Assembly: GCF_004765795.1 (NCBI RefSeq)
Contig: NZ_SBIV01000001.1
Location: forward strand, 496,001-560,000
DNA: 64,000 nt
Source: Halorussus marinus
Lineage (GTDB): Archaea; Halobacteriota; Halobacteria; Halobacteriales; Haladaptataceae
Direction of reading: 5' to 3'
Part shown: positions 60,457 through 64,000 of the stretch, one piece after another
Numbering within the stretch: position 1 is the first letter of the stretch
Layout of the letters: the number at the start of each line of letters is the position of its first letter
Made by a program: the position numbers and the translations under genes
Notes under the pieces: model-generated
What the model saw: only the letters and a program-made list of their open reading frames with translations
Told to the model about the DNA's origin: nothing
Database searches by the model: none

Positions 60457-61887
60457 TCAGCGGATCTCGACGTTGCGAAACTCGAATCTGGCGCCGCCCG
60501 TCCGCTCCTCGGTCGCCGTGACCGTCCACCCGTGGGCCTCCGCGATCCGTTTGACGATGCTGAGACCGAACCCCGTTCCGTCGGCCGACGACGACTCGCC
60601 GGGTTCGAAGATCACGCTCCGCCTGTCGGCCGGAATCCCCCGACCGTCGTCCTCGACGTAGATCGTTCGGGGTCCGTCGCGACCGACCCGGACGGTCACG
60701 TCCTCGCCGGCGTGTTCGGCGGCGTTGTGAAACAGGTTCTCGAAGACGTGACGCAGTCGATCCGGGTCGCCCCGGACCGTGAGGTCGTCTTCTATTTCGA
60801 GGCTCCCGTCCTCGAAGTCCACCACGCCCCAACAACACCCGAGCAGGTCGGTCAGCGAGACGGGCTCGGTGTCGCCGACCGCGGCGCCCTCTCTGGCGAG
60901 GACCAGCGTGTCCTCGATGATCGACTCGATCCGGTCGAGCGACCTCGCGAGCGGTTCGAGGTGGTCGCTCTCGAACTCCGCCCGGAGTAGCGCCGCCCGG
61001 CCTTGGGCCACGTTGAGCGGGTTCCGGACGTCGTGAGAGACCACGCTCGCGAACTCGTCGAGCCGGTCGTTCTTTCGGCGGAGTTCGCGCTCGCGCTCGA
61101 CCCGATCGGTGACGTTCCGGGCGATCCCGACGATCCGAACGATCTCGCCCTCGACGACGACCGGCGCGAGGTTGGTCTGCCAGAACCGCGCGTCCTCGGC
61201 GATCGACAGCTCCTCTTGGTAGGAGATCGGCTTGCGCCGGTCGACGCAGTTCTGATAGTTCGCCTCGAGCTCCGCGCCCCGTTCCTCGCCGAACACTTCC
61301 CGGGGCGTTTTCCCTTTCACCTCTTCGGTGGTCAGTCCCGTCTGGGTCTCGTATCCGGAACTGAGTTGCACGAACCGGAACTCGGTGTCCCCGTCGACCG
61401 ATTCGACGTCGAGGAGGAAGATGGCGTCGCCGGAGGTGTCGAGCAGCGCGCGATACTCCTCGGCGAGCTTCCGTTGGTTGCGCTCGCGCTCTTTGCGCTC
61501 GGTGATGTCGCGGCTGTTCACGAGGATGCCCTCGATGGCGTCGTGGTCGAGCCGGTTTCGCATCGTCGACTCGAGCCAACACCACGAGCCGTCGGCCCGC
61601 TCGAATCGGACTTCGACGGTCCGGGCCTCGTCGGGGTCGGCCCGAAGCGATTCGGTCTTCTCTGTGATCGCCTCGCGGTCGTCTCGATGGAGGTACTCGA
61701 TCGCGTTTTCACCGACAAGCTCGTCGGGCTCGTAACCCAGCACGCGCTCTACCGTAGCGCTCACGAACGTCACCGTCCCGTCCCGATCGAGGACCGCGGC
61801 CACGTCGTTCGAGTTCTCGATGAGTTCGCGGTACAGTTCGAGGTCGCGGCCGCCAACCCCCTCGTCGATCGTCCGCTCGTCGCTCAT
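60457..61887 (-). CDS. Soluble PAS histidine kinase
   Basis: 476 residues with no membrane span. PAS 1 covers about 20-140 ([24 protein letters not shown]), PAS 2 about 148-275 ([19 protein letters not shown]). HisKA has the phospho-acceptor in [17 protein letters not shown], and the HATPase has [18 protein letters not shown] and [17 protein letters not shown]. It probably senses a cytoplasmic signal and phosphorylates an unlinked response regulator, as no regulator gene is adjacent. Confidence 0.93.
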   Translation of the reverse strand: MSDERTIDEGVGGRDLELYRELIENSNDVAAVLDRDGTVTFVSATVERVLGYEPDELVGENAIEYLHRDDREAITEKTESLRADPDEARTVEVRFERADGSWCWLESTMRNRLDHDAIEGILVNSRDITERKERERNQRKLAEEYRALLDTSGDAIFLLDVESVDGDTEFRFVQLSSGYETQTGLTTEEVKGKTPREVFGEERGAELEANYQNCVDRRKPISYQEELSIAEDARFWQTNLAPVVVEGEIVRIVGIARNVTDRVERERELRRKNDRLDEFASVVSHDVRNPLNVAQGRAALLRAEFESDHLEPLARSLDRIESIIEDTLVLAREGAAVGDTEPVSLTDLLGCCWGVVDFEDGSLEIEDDLTVRGDPDRLRHVFENLFHNAAEHAGEDVTVRVGRDGPRTIYVEDDGRGIPADRRSVIFEPGESSSADGTGFGLSIVKRIAEAHGWTVTATEERTGGARFEFRNVEIR

Positions 61888-62027
61888 TGACTCGGTGTTT
61901 CGCTCATGTCCATATAAGTTTATTATATCGACAAAAGTATGTTGGGTTTTCAACACTTAGGCTTCCCCGTTCGATCGGCTCGTCAAGCGTGGGACGCTCG
62001 ACCGTCGTCGCACCGATCACCGGCCGC
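61888..62027. other. AT-rich promoter region of the histidine kinase
   Basis: The stretch 61910-61960 is AT-rich (TATAAGTTTATTATATCG); on the minus strand it gives TATA-like elements 30-45 bases before the kinase ATG. No gene is seen. Confidence 0.45.
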
Positions 62028-62702
62028 TTACTCCCGGCCCCGGAGTTCGTCGAGCACGCCCAGCGTCGCCTCGGAGTACGACTCCTCGACCACCACGTCG
62101 GCCGCGCGCTTGGCTTTCGCGTCGGCGTTCGCGACCGCGTAGGAGTCGCCCGCGACGCCGAACGTCGAGACGTCGTTCTCCGAGTCGCCGATCGCGACGA
62201 ACTCCGCGGGGTCGCGATCGAGCAGTCGCGCGACCGACTTGAGCCCGCGGCCCTTCTCGATCCCCGCGGACTTGACGTGGTACGCGAAGCCGGTGTCGAC
62301 CACTTCGAGGCCGTGCTCGGCCGCGAGTTCTTCGAGGGGGCCCAGCGGCTGGTCGCGCGCGACCGCGATCTCGGTCTCGCGCCACCGGTTCGTGAGGTCG
62401 GCCGGCCCCCACCCGAGGTCGTGGCCCGCCTCGACGTACGCCTCGGCGACCCGGCGCGGGGCCTCGCCGTCGCCGTTCAGCGTCACCTCCCCGCGGGCGA
62501 GCACGACCCCGCCGTTCTCGGCGATGACGTTCTGTTCGAGGTACATGAAGTGACAGAGCGCGACGGGGTAGGGGAACGCCTTCCCGGTCGCGAGGACGAC
62601 CGGAGCGTCCCACTCGGGGAGGACGTCGAAAAAGCGCGGATCGACCGAGTCGTCGGGGCGGGTCATCGTGCCGTCGATGTCGAGGACGAGCGGGCGCGCC
62701 AT
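62028..62702 (-). CDS. HAD-family phosphoglycolate phosphatase (archaeal type)
   Basis: 224 residues. HAD motif I is LVLDIDGTMTRPD (about residues 5-17), motif II is VVLATGKAFPYPV, motif III includes KSAGIEKGRGLK and motif IV is FVAIGDSENDVSTF. A C2b cap sits between II and III. The length and pattern match archaeal phosphoglycolate phosphatases such as that of Thermoplasma. Other small sugar phosphates are possible substrates. Confidence 0.88.
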   Translation of the reverse strand: MARPLVLDIDGTMTRPDDSVDPRFFDVLPEWDAPVVLATGKAFPYPVALCHFMYLEQNVIAENGGVVLARGEVTLNGDGEAPRRVAEAYVEAGHDLGWGPADLTNRWRETEIAVARDQPLGPLEELAAEHGLEVVDTGFAYHVKSAGIEKGRGLKSVARLLDRDPAEFVAIGDSENDVSTFGVAGDSYAVANADAKAKRAADVVVEESYSEATLGVLDELRGRE

Positions 62703-62751
62703 GTCCCATCGAAGGCGAGTTGTCCACTAAAAACGGTCGTTCGGTCCGGGT

Positions 62752-63879
62752 TCAGCCGAGCGCCGGGACCCAGACGCTCTGGGGGAAGACCCCGAGGGCC
62801 GCCAGCACCGAGACGAGCAGGGTCGCGATCACGATGGCGGCGGCCGGCGGGTCGAAGTGGGTGTCGGCGTGGGCGTAGAAGACTCGCTGGACGACTTCGC
62901 CGGCGAGCGCGCTCACCACCCCGAACGCCGCCCCGACCGCGAGCGCCGACAGGAGCGGAATCGCGCTCGCGACCGCCGACGGCGGCGCCTGCGAGACCGC
63001 CATTCCGGCGGGCGCGAGCGCCAGCGCCGCCGTGCTCGCCGACAGGCTGATGTGGTGGGTGACCGGGGTCTGCTCGACGCCGAGATTCAGAAACAGCAGG
63101 CTCGCGGCGCTGATCCCGAACGCCAGAAACGGGCTCCCGGTCGAATACGCGACGTACGCCGCGAGGACGCCGACCACCAGCCCGAGGGTCGCGACCTCGA
63201 CCCACCGGTACTGGTGGGGGAGCCACGGCTCGACGACGAACCGGCCGGCGGGGGCCTCGGCGCCGGGGGCCGCGTCCGTGCCGCCGTCGGCCGCCGGGGC
63301 GTCACCGGCCACGCGCCGGTCGCCGTCCTCGAACGGCGCCATGTCGAGGAGCCCGCCCCTGACGTCGCCGACGAGGTCGTACCCGAACGCGAGCCGGTGG
63401 GCGACCGCCGACAGCACCACGCCCATCGCGATGGGGTCGTACGGGAGTCCGAGCGTCGACGAGCCGACGGTCAGCCAGTGGCCGAGCACGCCGAACGCGC
63501 CCCCGACCGCCAGCACGTCCGGGCGGCTCCCGTGTGCGATGGCGATGTTCTTGGCGTCGTGGTAGTCGAACGGCGCGTCGACGTACCCCCGCTCGGCGGC
63601 GTAGGCGGCCGCGGCCGCCCCGCCCGCGAAGCTGACCGCCGGCGAGAACGCGGGGCCGAACGCGACCGACCCGGTGAGACCGATCGCTCCGAGTTCGCCC
63701 GCCGCGGCGGGGTCGACGGCGCTCGCGACCGCCTTTCCGGCGAGGTTGGCCGTCTCGCCGGCGATTACGAGAAAGCCGGTGAACACGAACGCGGGGAGCG
63801 CCCCGAGGGCGGCGCCGAACGCGCCGCCCGCGAACGCCGCGAGCAGTATCTCGACCGTCCACAGCTCCGCCCACGCCAT
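62752..63879 (-). CDS. Polytopic membrane protein, possible glycerol-linked transporter
   Basis: 375 residues and about eight to ten hydrophobic segments with short loops, including a central soluble loop of about 60 residues (EDGDRRVAGDAPAADGG...). It resembles a haloarchaeal membrane family (DUF7973-type). Its ATG directly abuts the stop of glycerol kinase, so they share an mRNA. From this context I infer transport of glycerol or a related metabolite; no transporter signature is visible. Confidence 0.65.
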   Translation of the reverse strand: MAWAELWTVEILLAAFAGGAFGAALGALPAFVFTGFLVIAGETANLAGKAVASAVDPAAAGELGAIGLTGSVAFGPAFSPAVSFAGGAAAAAYAAERGYVDAPFDYHDAKNIAIAHGSRPDVLAVGGAFGVLGHWLTVGSSTLGLPYDPIAMGVVLSAVAHRLAFGYDLVGDVRGGLLDMAPFEDGDRRVAGDAPAADGGTDAAPGAEAPAGRFVVEPWLPHQYRWVEVATLGLVVGVLAAYVAYSTGSPFLAFGISAASLLFLNLGVEQTPVTHHISLSASTAALALAPAGMAVSQAPPSAVASAIPLLSALAVGAAFGVVSALAGEVVQRVFYAHADTHFDPPAAAIVIATLLVSVLAALGVFPQSVWVPALG

Positions 63880-64000
63880 TCAGACGTCACCGCCGTCGCG
63901 AGCCCAGTCGCGCGAGCGCTCGACCGCCTCGCCCCACCGTTCGTACTTCGCGTCTGCCTCCTCGGCGTCGAGGCGGGGGGCGAACGACCGGTCGACCCGC
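63880..64000 (-). CDS. glpK: Glycerol kinase, C-terminal end (gene continues past window)
   Basis: The last 39 residues are visible (RVDRSFAPRLDAEEADAKYE..., WGEAVERSRDWA). Their F-P...Y..W..AV.RS..W pattern is the C-terminus of glycerol kinases. The enzyme phosphorylates glycerol and is the main entry of glycerol into haloarchaeal metabolism. The start lies beyond base 64000. Confidence 0.8.
   Translation of the reverse strand, partial: RVDRSFAPRLDAEEADAKYERWGEAVERSRDWARDGGDV

Noticed and set aside
1-64000. CRISPR array or insertion sequence
   Set aside because: No regularly spaced identical repeats of CRISPR size and no transposase gene were found; the tyrosine recombinase has no matching terminal repeats.

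Overview
This window is chromosomal DNA of an extremely halophilic archaeon (class Halobacteria). The evidence is the very high G+C content with a strong third-position bias, the acidic Asp/Glu-rich proteins, the many Tat (RR) signals and lipoboxes, TATA-type promoters 25-40 bases before start codons with few Shine-Dalgarno sites, and many haloarchaea-only small families. I cannot name the genus from sequence alone. No rRNA, tRNA, CRISPR array or insertion sequence was recognised.

Layout. 1-5463: the 3' part of a giant secreted mosaic protein. 5464-7364: an AT-rich, palindrome-rich spacer and a coupled DUF5805 regulator/tyrosine recombinase pair. 7365-8900: a methyltransferase and a dolichyl-phosphate hexosyltransferase-like enzyme, divergent. 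8969-16823 (minus): a Tat-lipoprotein iron ABC importer whose operon runs on, through overlapping start/stop codons, into a membrane glycosyltransferase and a NUDIX hydrolase; upstream lies a GT75-like glucan/UDP-sugar mutase family gene. Both transcription units begin with a DtxR/IdeR-like iron box. 17164-25101: acyl-CoA synthetase, sarcosine-oxidase-like flavoenzyme, eIF1, tungsten/molybdenum aldehyde oxidoreductase next to a MoaD/SAMP-like ubiquitin fold, and a two-subunit haloarchaeal beta-ketothiolase. 25339-32967: metabolic and hypothetical genes, Dps ferritin and a GapN-like aldehyde dehydrogenase.

33171-36371 is a replication-origin locus: an Orc1/Cdc6 gene preceded by long inverted origin-recognition-box-like repeats around an AT-rich stretch, flanked on both sides by paralogous Tat-exported cupredoxins. 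36499-47293 holds sugar metabolism (PfkB kinase, FBPase-aldolase operon), a membrane-protease operon (lipoprotein, SppA-like S49 protease, DUF4350), a nucleobase permease, MazG, isochorismatase-type hydrolase and 3-hydroxyacyl-CoA dehydrogenase. 47309-50926: squalene/phytoene synthase, a frameshifted small gene, acyl-CoA dehydrogenase with a duplicated 3' end, and small regulators.

51341-53808 is the most system-like accessory locus: a 44-residue single-span peptide and a CHAT (caspase-like) protease lie tail to tail with 2 bases between their stop codons, each with its own AT-rich promoter. 53843-64000: further enzymes, an RNA-ligase-like protein whose catalytic lysine is replaced, the pyrB-pyrI operon, a PAS histidine kinase, phosphoglycolate phosphatase, and the end of glycerol kinase followed by a membrane protein that may be a glycerol transporter.
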